NCBI GenBank assembly: GCA_902779615.1
Contig: CACZCM010000005.1
Span: 1-42,685, forward strand
DNA from: an uncultured Ruminococcus sp.
GTDB taxonomy: Bacteria > Bacillota > Clostridia > Oscillospirales > Acutalibacteraceae
DNA: 42,685 nucleotides
Direction: 5' to 3'
This document shows positions 26,987 to 35,527 of this stretch, piece by piece (the first letter of the stretch is position 1; the number at the start of each line of letters is the position of its first letter). A program made the position numbers and the translations under genes. The notes below the pieces were generated by a model. The model saw nothing but the letters and a program-made list of their open reading frames with translations. It searched no databases and had not been told where the DNA came from.

Positions 26987-27040
26987 GAAAAAGTTGCATA
27001 AAAGTATGCAACTTTTTTTTGTTTTGGGGGTATAGGTGAA
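26987..27040 (+). repeat. Phage-locus stem-loop element, copy 1 (ahead of the terminase genes)
   Basis: AAAAAGTTGCATA / TATGCAACTTTTTTTT forms an 11-bp stem with a four-base loop and a T run, followed five bases later by TTTGGGGGTATAGGTGAA. A second copy lies at 31122-31175, ahead of the capsid gene. The stem and T run could terminate incoming transcription; the conserved tail after it is unexplained. Confidence 0.8.
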
Positions 27041-27205
27041 GAGGTTTTTTCGAATCACCCGAAGCTTTGCCGAAGTGTGAAAGCCGATAATTGGGCGACG
27101 TTAGCGGCAATGATATTAGTATTGTCAAAATTGCCTTTTAAGCTTTCCGTCACTGCGGAGAGAATCGGGTAAATAGATCTGACGAATTAAGGAGCGTGAA
27201 GGATA

Positions 27206-27583
27206 ATGAAGAAGAAACGCAGAAGGAAGGATCCGGAGAGGTGCGATGAAGTATGCGAAAGCTGTTTGAGTCGGTTTGCGTGCCGCAAGCGGGTGATGCT
27301 CGGGTATGAGCGGCTGGCATTCGGAAGCACGGCAGACGCATTTCGGCTTATCATGAGCACGGCAGAGGAAAGCTGCGATGTGGGCGAGCTTGATCTTTTC
27401 AACGTTGCGGAGATCAAAAAGCCGAAGGACGGAGCGATGGAGATCAAGTTTTTTGACAGGCTGAAGGCGCTGGATCAGCTGAGAGAGATCCCCGAGAACG
27501 GTGATTCTGCGGCGGCTTTCTATGAGGCGATAACGGCGTGCGCCGACGGTCTGAAGGGGGGCAGCGACTCCAGTGAAGGCTAA
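27206..27583 (+). CDS. Terminase small subunit-like protein with a cysteine cluster
   Basis: A 125-aa protein directly ahead of, and overlapping, the large terminase gene. The segment MEIKFFDRLKALDQLREI (about 83-100) resembles the end of the terminase small subunits of PBSX-type phages, which bind DNA and regulate packaging. An N-terminal basic stretch is followed by C13, C17, C20 and C26, which could bind zinc; typical small subunits instead start with a helix-turn-helix, and I do not see a clear one. Start ATG 27206 is behind GAAGGA. The role is inferred mainly from position. Confidence 0.65.
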   Translation: MKKKRRRKDPERCDEVCESCLSRFACRKRVMLGYERLAFGSTADAFRLIMSTAEESCDVGELDLFNVAEIKKPKDGAMEIKFFDRLKALDQLREIPENGDSAAAFYEAITACADGLKGGSDSSEG

Positions 27584-28832
27584 GACGTTTTCGAGGAAAC
27601 AGCTGAGAGTGCTGACGTGGTGGAACAGGTCGAGTGAGGATAGCGAGCGGACGGCAATAATCTGCGACGGGGCAGTTCGAAGCGGGAAGACGTATGCGAT
27701 GAGCTTGTCATTTGTATTGTGGAGCTTTTACGAGTTCAACGGAGGATCGTTTGGGATATGCTCGAAGACGATACGCTCGGTCAGGCGAAATATCATAACG
27801 CCGCTGCTTTCGGAGATGAGGGGGCTTGGCTTTTCGGTTCGGGAGCGTGTGTCGGAGAATTACGCCGACATCTCGAAAGGCGAGAGGTCGAACAGATTCT
27901 ATTATTTTGGCGGAAAGGACGAAGGCTCTGCAGCGCTGATACAGGGAATGACGCTTTCGGGGATATTGCTGGACGAGGTGGCGCTGATGCCGAGATCGTT
28001 TGTGGAGCAGGCGCTGGCGAGGTGTTCGGCGGCGGGAGCGAGGCTGTGGTTCAACTGCAATCCCGATCACCCGCAGCACTGGTTTCGGCGTGAGTGGATA
28101 ATGAAGAGCGAGGAGAAGAATGCATTGTATCTGCATTTCACGATGGACGACAATCCTGCTCTGCCGAACGAGGTGAAGGAGCGGTACAGGAGCTTGTACA
28201 GCGGGGCTTTCTACAGGAGGTTTGTCGAAGGACGGTGGTGCGCTGCAGCGGGAGCAGTGTATCCGTTTATGGACGGTGACGAGGCGTTTTATGATGTTCC
28301 GAATGGCGAGGCTGAGCGATATGTGATCTCATGCGATTACGGGACGGTGAACCCGGCTTCATTTGGACTTTGGGGCTTATACGGCAAAGTGTGGTACAGG
28401 GTGAGCGAATACTACTACGATTCAAAGCGAGAGGGCGAGCAGCGAACCGACGAGGAGCATTATGAGGGGCTGCGCTCGCTTGCGGCGGGGCGAAAGATCG
28501 ACAGAGTGATCGTTGACCCGTCTGCGGCAAGCTTTATACAGACTATCTCACGGCATGGGGAATTCTCGCCTGTGAGGGCGGACAATCGGGTCATTGACGG
28601 GATAAGGCAGGTATCGTGTGCGCTGAGCGAAGGTCGGGTAAGGATATGCAGAACGTGCGGCGACGCAGTTCGTGAGTTTTCGCTGTATCACTGGGATGAA
28701 AGCGGAGCAAAGGACGCGCCTGTCAAAGAAAACGACCATGCAATGGACGATATACGATATTTTGTGGCTTACATCATGTCGGAGGCTGATACATTCCCCA
28801 TAGCAGTGGCGGCGAGTCATCGGAGGGCATGA
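27573..28832 (+). CDS. Phage terminase large subunit (PBSX/Terminase_3 family)
   Basis: The 419-aa motor protein pumps DNA into proheads. The ATPase half has Walker A GAVRSGKT (33-40) and Walker B ILLDEVAL (131-138). The nuclease half keeps the acidic residues expected of the RNase H-like fold: D255 (ISCDYGTVNPAS), D315 (VIVDPSAAS) and D392/D393 (MDDIRYF). All catalytic motifs are intact, which argues against simple decay. Start is GTG 27573, inside the last codons of the small-subunit gene. Confidence 0.93.
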   Translation: MKAKTFSRKQLRVLTWWNRSSEDSERTAIICDGAVRSGKTYAMSLSFVLWSFYEFNGGSFGICSKTIRSVRRNIITPLLSEMRGLGFSVRERVSENYADISKGERSNRFYYFGGKDEGSAALIQGMTLSGILLDEVALMPRSFVEQALARCSAAGARLWFNCNPDHPQHWFRREWIMKSEEKNALYLHFTMDDNPALPNEVKERYRSLYSGAFYRRFVEGRWCAAAGAVYPFMDGDEAFYDVPNGEAERYVISCDYGTVNPASFGLWGLYGKVWYRVSEYYYDSKREGEQRTDEEHYEGLRSLAAGRKIDRVIVDPSAASFIQTISRHGEFSPVRADNRVIDGIRQVSCALSEGRVRICRTCGDAVREFSLYHWDESGAKDAPVKENDHAMDDIRYFVAYIMSEADTFPIAVAASHRRA

Positions 28833-28871
28833 TGAGATCGGGTATGAACTTTAAGGAGGAGTTTGGAAACG

Positions 28872-30050
28872 ATGAGTATATTTGAGCAGTTCAAGGATAT
28901 GACCCGTCGGCGAGCGTCCAGACGAATGGGCGCATCGGAAGACGGCGTGGCGCAGAGGTGTTCGGCGCAGTCGGTTCGGCGAAGCGTGCCGAGTATTTTG
29001 TCTTATGATCCGCAGCCTGTGTCTGCTGCGGAGTACCGCTTGTATCGGACGCTGAAAAATTCGATACCCGTGATCGACGCTGCGGTCGATAAGATAGTCA
29101 GGCTTATGGGCAGTTTTAGAGTCAAATTTGAAAGTGAAGAGACCGAAAGAGCTGCAAACGAATTTCTGACTTCTGTGCGTTCGATCGGCGGAAGGGGCGG
29201 CATATACGACTTTTTGTCGGTTTATACGAATCAGCTGCTGACTTACGGAACGGCGGTCGGGGAGATCGTTCTGTGCGGCGGCGATATATATTCGCTTGTC
29301 AATGTTCCGCTTGAGGACGTCAGGCTGGGGTTTGCGGAGAATATGATCGACACACTAGTGTATCCTGCGGACGGCTTCGGAGAATCGCAGCCGTTTAAGT
29401 ATCAGGATCTGTTTGTTGTGTCGGCGCTGAATCCCGAGCCGGGCAGCGCTGTTGGTGTGTCGGTTCTGAAGGGGCTTGAGTTTGTCAGCGACATTCTGAT
29501 GAAGATATACAACACGATCGGAGTAAATTGGGAGAGGGTCGGGAACGTTCGCTTTTCGGTCAATTATAAGCCGACCGCGGACGGCGACCGAGCTTTGAAC
29601 AGAGAGAGAGCCGAGCAGATCGCGGAGGCATGGAGCAGCGCCATGAGTGATAGCGGCGGCGTGAGTGATTTCGTTTCGGTGGGCGATGTATCGATCAAGG
29701 TTATCGGAGCGGACAATCAGATACTTGACAGCGAAGTTCCCGTAAGGCAGATGCTCGAGCAGATAGTTGCGAAGCTGTCGGTGCCGCCGTTTCTGTTGGG
29801 ATTGTCGTGGAGCACAACCGAGAGAATGAGCAGTCAGCAGGCCGACATATTGACGAGTGAGCTTGAGCATTACAGAAGGCTGATCGAGGTGGCGCTGAGG
29901 CAGATCATCAATATTTGGCAGCGGCTGAGGGGCAATGACGAGAGTTTCACGATCGAGTGGGACTGCGTTAATCTTCAGGACGAAGTGGAGCTTGCGAAAG
30001 CCGAACTGTACAGAGCGCAGGCGGAGAAGGCTGCCGCAGAGCAGGCGTGA
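28872..30050 (+). CDS. Phage portal protein
   Basis: A 392-aa protein for the dodecameric ring at the capsid vertex through which DNA passes. The stretches SIPVIDAAVDKIVRLMGSF (about 57-75), FEYVSDILMKIYNTIGVN-like helices and VPPFLLGLSWSTTERMSSQQ (about 303-322, the usual P-P-x-L-L-G motif) are typical of portal proteins of PBSX-like phages. ATG 28872 follows AAGGAGGAG; a TTG at 28863 is too close to it. The C terminus overlaps the next reading frame region only upstream of its true start. Confidence 0.88.
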   Translation: MSIFEQFKDMTRRRASRRMGASEDGVAQRCSAQSVRRSVPSILSYDPQPVSAAEYRLYRTLKNSIPVIDAAVDKIVRLMGSFRVKFESEETERAANEFLTSVRSIGGRGGIYDFLSVYTNQLLTYGTAVGEIVLCGGDIYSLVNVPLEDVRLGFAENMIDTLVYPADGFGESQPFKYQDLFVVSALNPEPGSAVGVSVLKGLEFVSDILMKIYNTIGVNWERVGNVRFSVNYKPTADGDRALNRERAEQIAEAWSSAMSDSGGVSDFVSVGDVSIKVIGADNQILDSEVPVRQMLEQIVAKLSVPPFLLGLSWSTTERMSSQQADILTSELEHYRRLIEVALRQIINIWQRLRGNDESFTIEWDCVNLQDEVELAKAELYRAQAEKAAAEQA

Positions 30051-30106
30051 GTAAACGGCAGCCTGAGCGCAGCCGGGGATTTTCGGAAAAAAAGAAGGAG
30101 GATTTT

Positions 30107-30994
30107 ATGAGCAATAAGGCAACGGAAAAAGACATGGAGCTTATCAACAAATATTCGCGCAGGACGCTGAAGGAGGACGAGGTATACACGTTTTCGGTCG
30201 TTCTGTGTGACAATGACATTGACCGTGACATTGAACATTTTGACGATGAAGCGCTCGACACGCTGAAGGACCTGTTTGTGGGGGTATCGGCGGTATATGA
30301 CCACGAACCGTCGGCGAAAAACCAGATAGCGAGGATATACAGCTGCGGGTGTGAGATGCCCGAAGGACGGCTGACGGCGTATAACGAGCCGTACAAGCGG
30401 CTTGTGGGTAAAGCGTACATTCCGGTGTGCGGGGCGACGGAGGATCTTATTGCGCTGCTTGACAGTGGGATCATGAAGGAAGTAAGCATTGGGTGCGCAG
30501 TAGCAAAATGCAGGTGTTCGATATGCGGGGAGGATATGAGAACGTCGGCGTGCAGCCATGTTAAGGGCAGGCATTACGGCGGGAAGATGTGCTGCGGGGT
30601 ACTGAGCGAGCCGACCGACGCATATGAGTGGTCGTTCACGGCGGTCCCATCGCAGAGGAGCGCAGGAGTGACAAAGAGCAGCGTAAAGAAATGGCGAGGA
30701 GCGGAAGACAGTATGGGAGAGTACATCGATGCGCTGAGAAAGCAGGCCGAGGAGGGCAGGCGATATAAGTCTGCGCTGAGGCTGGAGACAGTGAAGGCGG
30801 GGATCATGGCGAATGTTGGGATCGAGAGCAAGCTGCTTGAAAAGATGACGGCGGAGCTTTCGGTTGAGGAGCTGACGCAGCTGAAGGAGGCGTTTGTGGT
30901 GAAGGCGCAGCAGCGGCTGCCGATCGGCGCTCAGAGCCGCAGAGGAAGGGAGAAACCCGAGAAGAAGGAGCGGTTTAAGGAATACGAGATATGA
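30107..30994 (+). CDS. Prohead protease-like protein with a cysteine-rich (zinc-type) insert
   Basis: Position between portal and capsid, and a plausible His-Ser pair, point to an HK97-type maturation protease: H66 in VYDHEPSAKN and S127 in IMKEVSIGC. Between S127 and the conserved EWSFTAVPSQRSAG (about 174-187) there is an unusual cluster C135, C137, C140, C149, H151, H156, C162, C163, which looks like one or two zinc sites. The C-terminal region (about 200-275) is helical and could be a fused scaffold segment. Start ATG 30107 with AAGGAGG. The protease call is an inference from position and motif. Confidence 0.65.
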   Translation: MSNKATEKDMELINKYSRRTLKEDEVYTFSVVLCDNDIDRDIEHFDDEALDTLKDLFVGVSAVYDHEPSAKNQIARIYSCGCEMPEGRLTAYNEPYKRLVGKAYIPVCGATEDLIALLDSGIMKEVSIGCAVAKCRCSICGEDMRTSACSHVKGRHYGGKMCCGVLSEPTDAYEWSFTAVPSQRSAGVTKSSVKKWRGAEDSMGEYIDALRKQAEEGRRYKSALRLETVKAGIMANVGIESKLLEKMTAELSVEELTQLKEAFVVKAQQRLPIGAQSRRGREKPEKKERFKEYEI

Positions 30995-31121
30995 AAGATC
31001 ATTGAATTCTGACAGGGGAATGATAATTTGATGAAAACTTTGATTTTTCAATTCCGGAATTGAGCATAGGTCATACCGAATGTCTTAAAGGGTTTTGAAT
31101 GGTAATATTTATTTTATTTTT

Positions 31122-31175
31122 AAAAAAGTTGCGTATTTATATGCAACTTTTGCCCGATTTGGGGGTATAGGTGAA
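31122..31175 (+). repeat. Phage-locus stem-loop element, copy 2 (ahead of the capsid gene)
   Basis: AAAAAAGTTGCGTA / TATGCAACTTTT stem, then TTTGGGGGTATAGGTGAA exactly as in copy 1 at 26987. It lies about 80 bp upstream of the capsid start, in the only long gap in the front half of the locus (30995-31255). The rest of that gap has no gene. Confidence 0.8.
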
Positions 31176-31255
31176 AGGAACTTTTCGAGTATGACGAATC
31201 GAGGAAGTCCTTTTGACGATAGTTATTCTTTTATTATTTTGAGGAGGAATTAGTT

Positions 31256-32281
31256 ATGGCAGCTTATGAAAATCTTACGATCGAGAAGGGTATGTACAAG
31301 TCGGGCGGTTACGGACTGACAGAAGCGCTTGAGGCTCTCGACCCGAGTGAGAATTATGTTGGCACGCCGCTTGAGGGGCTTGACGCATTTCAGCGTCAGC
31401 TGAAGCGATTTGATATCAGGGTCAGCGGCGCAGACAGCGACAGAGTCGAAAAGTTTTTTGAGCGTTCGTCTTCGGCGGCGCTGTTCCCCGAGTATATCGG
31501 CAGGGCGGTTCGTCAGGGAATGCAGCAGCGCAATGTCATTGACGACATTGTTGCGGCGAAAACTCATATTGACGGTATGGATTACCGCACGATCGCGTCT
31601 GTTCCCGCTGATACCGATCTTGAGCTGAGAGAGGTAGCAGAGGGTGCGCAGATACCCGAAACAAGCATTACTGTGCAGTCTAATCTTGTGAGTCTGAAGA
31701 AGAGGGGCAGAATGCTGACGGGTTCGTATGAGGCGCTGCGTTTTCAGCGGCTCGATGTGTTTACCGTTATGTTGAAGCAGATAGGTGCATATATCGCAAA
31801 AATGCATCTGAGCGACGCTATCGGGGTAATTCTCAGCGGTGACGGCGATACAGAGAATCCGAACCCTGCGCCGGTAATCAATGCAGCGCAGGCAGGCAGC
31901 CTTCAGTATGAAGATCTAGTGAAGCTTTGGGGCGCAGTTTCGCCGTATGAGCTTAATACGATCATAGCGCCGACCGATCAGGTAAAGCAGCTGCTGAACA
32001 TGACGGAGATGAAGGATTCGTTTGCAGGTCACACTTTCCACTCGACGGGTGATATGATCACACCGCTGGGCGCAAAGCTTATACATGCGCCGTCGATGAC
32101 AGCGGGCAGTGTTATTGGACTTGACAAGAACTATTCGCTTGAAATGGTGATCGCAGGCGATGTGTGCACCGAATATGACAAGCTGATCGACAGACAGCTT
32201 GAAAGAGCAGCCATTTCGTGTATTGCGGGATTCTCAAAGCTGTTCACGGGAGCGTCTGCGCAGCTTAAAATAACGGCGTAA
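31256..32281 (+). CDS. Major capsid protein, HK97-like
   Basis: The 341-aa protein follows portal and protease, as expected for the shell protein. Sections such as DLELREVAEGAQIPETSIT (about 121-139), VSLKKRGRMLTGSYEALRF (about 145-163) and the late YELNTIIAPTDQVKQLLN with MVIAGDVCTEYDKL match the pattern of HK97-fold capsids of Clostridia prophages (E-loop, spine helix, then A domain). Start ATG 31256 has a GAGGAGG site, the strongest in the locus, as fits a highly expressed structural gene. Confidence 0.85.
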   Translation: MAAYENLTIEKGMYKSGGYGLTEALEALDPSENYVGTPLEGLDAFQRQLKRFDIRVSGADSDRVEKFFERSSSAALFPEYIGRAVRQGMQQRNVIDDIVAAKTHIDGMDYRTIASVPADTDLELREVAEGAQIPETSITVQSNLVSLKKRGRMLTGSYEALRFQRLDVFTVMLKQIGAYIAKMHLSDAIGVILSGDGDTENPNPAPVINAAQAGSLQYEDLVKLWGAVSPYELNTIIAPTDQVKQLLNMTEMKDSFAGHTFHSTGDMITPLGAKLIHAPSMTAGSVIGLDKNYSLEMVIAGDVCTEYDKLIDRQLERAAISCIAGFSKLFTGASAQLKITA

Positions 32282-32342
32282 CCCATATTTCGCTCCGCCG
32301 AGGCCAACGAGCTTCGGCGGAGTACGCTGAGGGGGAAATGAG

Positions 32343-32705
32343 ATGGCATATGAGAATGTAATGAACAGGTTTATGTTGTTTTCCGGGCTTAATGCTTCCG
32401 AGGCGGCTCAGTGGGAGCAGCTTGTCAGGGACGCAGCCGAGCAGCTTAAAGGCCGTCTGCGCAGCGAGAGCGACGAGGACGACATTCGGTTTGAAACGGC
32501 AGCGAGCGCGCTTGCGTGCTGCAAATATAAAATGGCTCAGGCGATCAGCTCAAAGGTAGAATCGTTTTCGGCGGGTGATGTCAGTGTGAAGCTTACGGAA
32601 GGAGCGGCAGATAACGCTTGGGAGTTTTATCGAAGGTGTCTGGAGGATTGCGGGGAGCTGTTCTCCGACAATGAATTTGTGTTTATGACGACGAGGGAAG
32701 GCTGA
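32343..32705 (+). CDS. Head-tail connector-like protein
   Basis: A 120-aa mostly helical protein directly after the capsid gene, in the place of adaptor proteins (gp6/gp15-like) that bind the portal. Only general features support the role: small size, helical pattern, and position. Its stop abuts the next start (TGA-ATG). Confidence 0.6.
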   Translation: MAYENVMNRFMLFSGLNASEAAQWEQLVRDAAEQLKGRLRSESDEDDIRFETAASALACCKYKMAQAISSKVESFSAGDVSVKLTEGAADNAWEFYRRCLEDCGELFSDNEFVFMTTREG

Positions 32706-33044
32706 ATGTACAGAGAGATCGTTGACAGTATAATTGACCGCAGCGGCAGCGAGTGCGTGCTTAAGTGCGGCGATGACGTGGCGTATACGAAGGCGTTCAT
32801 AACGCCGCAGAAGACTGACGGAAAGTATTTCGGCGGCGAAACCGGCGAAGAAGCGGGTGTGTTTGACGAGCGGAGATATTTGTATATCGGGAAGGCGGAG
32901 TACGACCTGAGCTTTGTGGGTAAGGAATGCACCGTTTTGTGTGGGGAGAATTTGTATTTTGTTGATCATGCGGAGATCTATGAGCTGTATGGAGAGGCGC
33001 TTTACTGCCGAGGGATATTGAGGCGGTGTTTGGAGCGGGGATAG
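32706..33044 (+). CDS. Head-closure / stopper-like protein
   Basis: A 112-aa protein, beta-rich, with a start codon immediately after the preceding stop. Position second after the capsid fits a head-closure (stopper) protein. Six cysteines are spread over the sequence, unusual for this class. No strong motif. Confidence 0.55.
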   Translation: MYREIVDSIIDRSGSECVLKCGDDVAYTKAFITPQKTDGKYFGGETGEEAGVFDERRYLYIGKAEYDLSFVGKECTVLCGENLYFVDHAEIYELYGEALYCRGILRRCLERG

Positions 33045-33103
33045 GCTCAAGGAATAATAACAAATGAAGGTGCAGACGAAAAAAGACAGGGAGGAGGGAT
33101 ATA

Positions 33104-33874
33104 ATGGACGAGATGACAGCGCTGGTGTATGATACGGCGGATTATTTGGGATATATCATGCACGGGATCGGAGTTGAGATAGGATATATGCCGATGGCGG
33201 GGCAAAGGCCTTTGAAGGAGGCAATGATATTTGTGTCGCCTGCGGGACGCAGCGGGGATCGGGTGAGCGTTAAAGCAGCGGTGTATACGCCGTCTTTGGC
33301 CGGCGGAGTACGCTGCAGCGAATATGCAGAGGAGCTTTTTGGTCAGATCCACTCCGAGCTCTTCCCAGCGGGTAACGGGAGAATTCTCGAGAATGCGGAG
33401 ATCGGCAGGATAGAGTATGACGCAAGAGCGGCTGCGTTCACAGCTTCGGTGATAATAACGACTGTATCGAAGAAGGAATATTTGTTTACCGCAGATATGT
33501 TCAGTAAAGCGGGGGGAAGCACGATCAGCGGAAAGGCAGAGAGTTACGAGATCGTCAGGAGCTTTGAAACAGAGCGGTATTTTGAGGTATTTGAGGATAT
33601 GCCGATAGGAATTACCGACGGAGAGAACACGTATGAGATCACGATAAATAATGCGGTGCCCAATGCTGACAGATACGGCTCGGACGAGATAAAAAAGATG
33701 GCGGAAGCGATCGGAAACGGCGGAGAGTTTCGGCTGAAGATAGGCGGCGAGGTATTCGGCAGGTGTCTTTGCAGGAAGGCTCAGCAGGAGGATGGCGGCG
33801 CCGCAAGGCTGGTTATCAGCGGATATCGAGGAGAGGACAATGATTTCGATACCGATGAGATAATCGTGCACTAA
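33104..33874 (+). CDS. Tail terminator-like protein with an extra C-terminal domain (unassigned)
   Basis: The 256-aa protein starts behind GGGAGGAGG. Residues about 1-125 have the alpha-beta pattern of tail terminator/completion proteins (EELFGQIHSELFP..., IEYDARAAAFTASVIITT). Residues about 140-256 form a second, beta-rich part (FEVFEDMPIGITDGENTYEI...) not seen in simple terminators. The C-terminal part might be a remnant or replacement of the tail-tube gene, which should lie here, but I cannot show that. Confidence 0.45.
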   Translation: MDEMTALVYDTADYLGYIMHGIGVEIGYMPMAGQRPLKEAMIFVSPAGRSGDRVSVKAAVYTPSLAGGVRCSEYAEELFGQIHSELFPAGNGRILENAEIGRIEYDARAAAFTASVIITTVSKKEYLFTADMFSKAGGSTISGKAESYEIVRSFETERYFEVFEDMPIGITDGENTYEITINNAVPNADRYGSDEIKKMAEAIGNGGEFRLKIGGEVFGRCLCRKAQQEDGGAARLVISGYRGEDNDFDTDEIIVH

Positions 33875-33908
33875 CAAAAGAATCGCGAATAATAACAAAG
33901 GAGCGGTT

Positions 33909-34052
33909 ATGGACGAGAATGAATTTTTGGACGTAGATTCGGCGCTGTCGGAGGAAAACACACAGAGCGGCAGCGGGGCGCTTGCCGAGATCATATCCGA
34001 TATATTGGAGAGGCAGTCAAGGCGAAGCGAAGGCACATTTGGGGAGGGGTGA
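33909..34052 (+). CDS. Small 47-aa protein in the position of tail sheath/tube/tape-measure genes
   Basis: ATG 33909 has an AAAGGAGC ribosome site and the frame ends in TGA at 34050-34052, overlapping the ribosome site region of the next gene. The peptide is acidic at the start (MDENEFLDVDSALSEEN) and ends with a helix LAEIISDILERQSRR. It may correspond to a short tail assembly chaperone (XkdN-like position) or be what remains of one. It is too short to be a structural tail protein. Confidence 0.65.
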   Translation: MDENEFLDVDSALSEENTQSGSGALAEIISDILERQSRRSEGTFGEG

Positions 34053-34057
34053 AGAAA

Positions 34058-34552
34058 ATGAGCGATGCACTGATGAGGTTTGGCGGTGTATTTCTTTCGC
34101 ATAATCCGAGCGAACTGAAGGTAGTTAGAAAAAAGAGCGTCGGCAGCGACGGAACAGTCAGAGAGGATATCTCGACTGTTTCGGGCAAAGGTGAGGTTGT
34201 GGGCGAAAACGCTGTATATGATCTGAATACGCTTCAGATTCTTGAGAGGGAGAACAAGGTGTGTGTTTTGTCGCTGCCGACGCTCGGGGCACACCCGGCA
34301 GCGCTGACTAAGCTTGTGCTCGGGGCACGTTCAAGGGCGCTGAGGATCGAGGTGGAGTTTGAGTTCAGCTTCACAGCTGTTGAGGAGCATCCCGATATCA
34401 CGTATGAAGATGTGTATCATGCGTATGAAGGCGAGAATTTGTGGGATACGGCAGATTATTACGGCGCTGACATCAATGAGCTTGTGCGGCTGAATCCGCA
34501 TATTTCCGACATCAGGTCAATGAAATACGGAGAGGAGATCAGACTGAGATGA
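34058..34552 (+). CDS. LysM-domain baseplate/tube-associated protein (XkdP-like)
   Basis: The 164-aa protein has an N-terminal part (about 1-110) like the tube-associated domain of contractile tail LysM proteins, and a C-terminal LysM (about 113-164: YHAYEGENLWDTADYYGAD, then ELVRLNP and GEEIRLR). In PBSX the equivalent XkdP lies directly after the tape-measure gene and before the hub gene. Here no tape measure precedes it. ATG 34058 is preferred over GTG 34049 because of the GGGGAGGGG site. Stop overlaps the next start by 4 bases. Confidence 0.8.
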   Translation: MSDALMRFGGVFLSHNPSELKVVRKKSVGSDGTVREDISTVSGKGEVVGENAVYDLNTLQILERENKVCVLSLPTLGAHPAALTKLVLGARSRALRIEVEFEFSFTAVEEHPDITYEDVYHAYEGENLWDTADYYGADINELVRLNPHISDIRSMKYGEEIRLR

Positions 34553-35496
34553 TTTTTTTTGGCGAAAACAGCAGCGGGATATTCAGGCTGCCGAGCGCAG
34601 CGAAGATCGAGATCGACAGTGAGGTCGGAGTTGCCGCAGACAGTCTGTGTGTTGTGTTTGTTTCGGCAGAGTTGCCGCAATTGTGGAGGATATATGGGTG
34701 CAGTGACGACTGCCTTAATGTCGGTCAGATATTCACGAAAGGCAAGATGGTATTTTTAGGGATCGTTGACGAGCAGAGAGTAGTTCAGACCGGCAGCGGA
34801 GTCAGCGTAACGATAACCGCAAGATCGCCTGCCGCAGCGGCGCTTGACTGCGAATGTGAATCGGGACAGTACACAGACGCGTCGGCGGAGGTGATGTTCT
34901 CGCAGCATTTGGAGAGATTCGGGATAAAAAACGGCAGCGGTGATAAGAGCGGAACGGGAGTTCTGAATATTCCCAAGGGTGTGTCGCATTATGAGGCGGT
35001 GGGAAGGTTCTGCCGTCAGATACTGAACACAGAGCCTAGGATAAACAGTGTTGGGGTATTCTATTGGAATGCTTTTCAAGATAGTGAGGAGATCGTGTTC
35101 GACAACGATGCGGGAGTTGGATTTTGGTGTGCGGAGTATATTGAGAAGCGGTGTGAGAGAATATCGGGCGTGATCGTGAATACAGACGGCGGTGTGTGCG
35201 TGTGTGAAGATGAAGAAGCTGCAAGAAACGGGGTCGTAAGGGAGAGGCGGCTTGATCTCAGAAGCAGCGCGACCGGGACGCTCAGCGACGCAGACAGGCT
35301 GATCGACAGAGGAAGACGAAAAAGCGAGCAGCTGAGGCTTTGGTGCAGCGGATATACGGGCGATATTGTGGGAATGAAAGCTAAAGTTGAAGGAACGCCG
35401 ATGAATACTGACGATGGAGATGTGTATGTTACGGCGGTCAAATATATATCGGATCAAAACGGTGAGCGAACAAGGGTAACATTGGGGCGCAGCTGA
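34549..35496 (+). CDS. Baseplate hub protein (XkdQ / gpD-like)
   Basis: A 315-aa protein in the position and order of XkdQ, the hub that forms a trimer at the tail end. The segments VVQTGSGVSVTITARSPAAAAL (about 81-102) and the late ADRLIDRGRRKSEQLRLWCSG (about 245-265) follow the pattern of gp27/gpD-type hubs. The ATGA overlap with the LysM gene suggests coupled translation. Confidence 0.75.
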   Translation: MIFFGENSSGIFRLPSAAKIEIDSEVGVAADSLCVVFVSAELPQLWRIYGCSDDCLNVGQIFTKGKMVFLGIVDEQRVVQTGSGVSVTITARSPAAAALDCECESGQYTDASAEVMFSQHLERFGIKNGSGDKSGTGVLNIPKGVSHYEAVGRFCRQILNTEPRINSVGVFYWNAFQDSEEIVFDNDAGVGFWCAEYIEKRCERISGVIVNTDGGVCVCEDEEAARNGVVRERRLDLRSSATGTLSDADRLIDRGRRKSEQLRLWCSGYTGDIVGMKAKVEGTPMNTDDGDVYVTAVKYISDQNGERTRVTLGRS

Positions 35497-35527
35497 GAGA
35501 TCGTAACGAGCAGACGGAGGAGAAAGA

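Noticed and set aside
29975-31051. 358-codon minus-strand open frame opposite the portal and protease genes
   Set aside because: No family resemblance, low-complexity Arg/His/Leu composition, and it runs against the operon.
33047-34294. 415-codon open frame on the minus strand inside the phage locus
   Set aside because: It lies opposite well-formed + strand genes with ribosome sites; its composition is typical of antisense frames in purine-rich coding DNA.
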